5,810 nt of DNA, from contig WRGS01000121.1 of NCBI GenBank assembly GCA_009787075.1, forward strand, positions 1-5,810. The letters run 5' to 3'. The position numbers were made by a program, and so were the translations under genes. Origin of the DNA: Paludibacter sp. GTDB lineage: Bacteria; Bacteroidota; Bacteroidia; Bacteroidales; Paludibacteraceae. Of the stretch, positions 5,778 to 5,810 are shown piece by piece. Under the pieces are notes generated by a model that made no database searches, was not told the origin of the DNA, and saw only the letters and a list, made by a program, of their open reading frames with translations. Positions within the stretch are counted from its first letter, which is position 1; each line of letters opens with the position of its first letter.

Positions 5778-5792
5778 TTTACTTAAAGTAAA
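5778..5792. promoter_or_regulatory. Palindromic site TTTACTTAAAGTAAA
   Basis: This 15-nt site has perfect 7-bp arms around a single central base and lies about 55 nt downstream of the predicted rightward start site, near the right edge. Thirteen of its bases (TTTACTTAAAGTA) recur exactly at 356-368 in the leader of the terC-family gene. It could be a shared operator, but both regions are AT-rich and chance similarity is possible. Confidence 0.3.
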
Positions 5793-5810
5793 TTAGCATT
5801 TTGCGTAATG

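Overview
The window looks like chromosomal DNA from a low-GC member of the Bacteroidota, most likely a Bacteroidales. The evidence is AT-rich intergenic DNA with promoter motifs of the TAnnTTTG (-7) / TTG (-33) type, A-rich ribosome-binding regions without a clear Shine-Dalgarno, and a long PpiD/SurA-type periplasmic foldase whose N-terminus (MATLERIRSWGPVLVIIIG) is typical of that phylum. I see no insertion sequence, tRNA, rRNA, CRISPR array or phage gene.

Layout. Positions 1-446 hold no convincing gene. They contain three copies of a 30-nt hairpin with a constant GTGA loop (13-42, 153-182, 236-265). The first and third copies head two 99-nt modules of identical length (13-111 and 236-334). 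Each module runs hairpin, T8 tract, AT-rich segment, TAnnTTTG box, so it reads as a terminator followed by a promoter-like box. Positions 447-3257 carry three same-strand genes. These are a TerC/Alx-family membrane protein, the beta subunit of a sodium-translocating decarboxylase (OadB family), and a small protein with an OadG-like transmembrane segment behind a signal sequence and a Cys/His-rich stretch. Gaps of 55 and 95 nt and a terminator only after the third gene make one transcription unit plausible. Positions 3258-3424 hold a strong + strand terminator and then a perfect 24-bp inverted repeat that can terminate transcription from both sides. Positions 3425-5563 (minus strand) encode the 712-residue PpiD-like foldase. 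Positions 5564-5810 hold its promoter and leader, plus a back-to-back promoter firing rightward out of the window.

How the genes fit together. OadB and OadG normally work with a carboxyltransferase alpha subunit and a biotin carrier, using decarboxylation to export Na+. Neither partner is in the window, so the pump must recruit them from elsewhere, or the beta/gamma pair does something else. TerC proteins are linked to metal (Mn2+) export and to metal supply for exported proteins. The small third protein has five Cys and three His in a stretch predicted to be outside the cytoplasm. A metal-related role for the TerC/OadB/OadG-like group is therefore an open hypothesis, not a conclusion. The PpiD-like gene is convergent and separated by terminators, so it is probably functionally independent.
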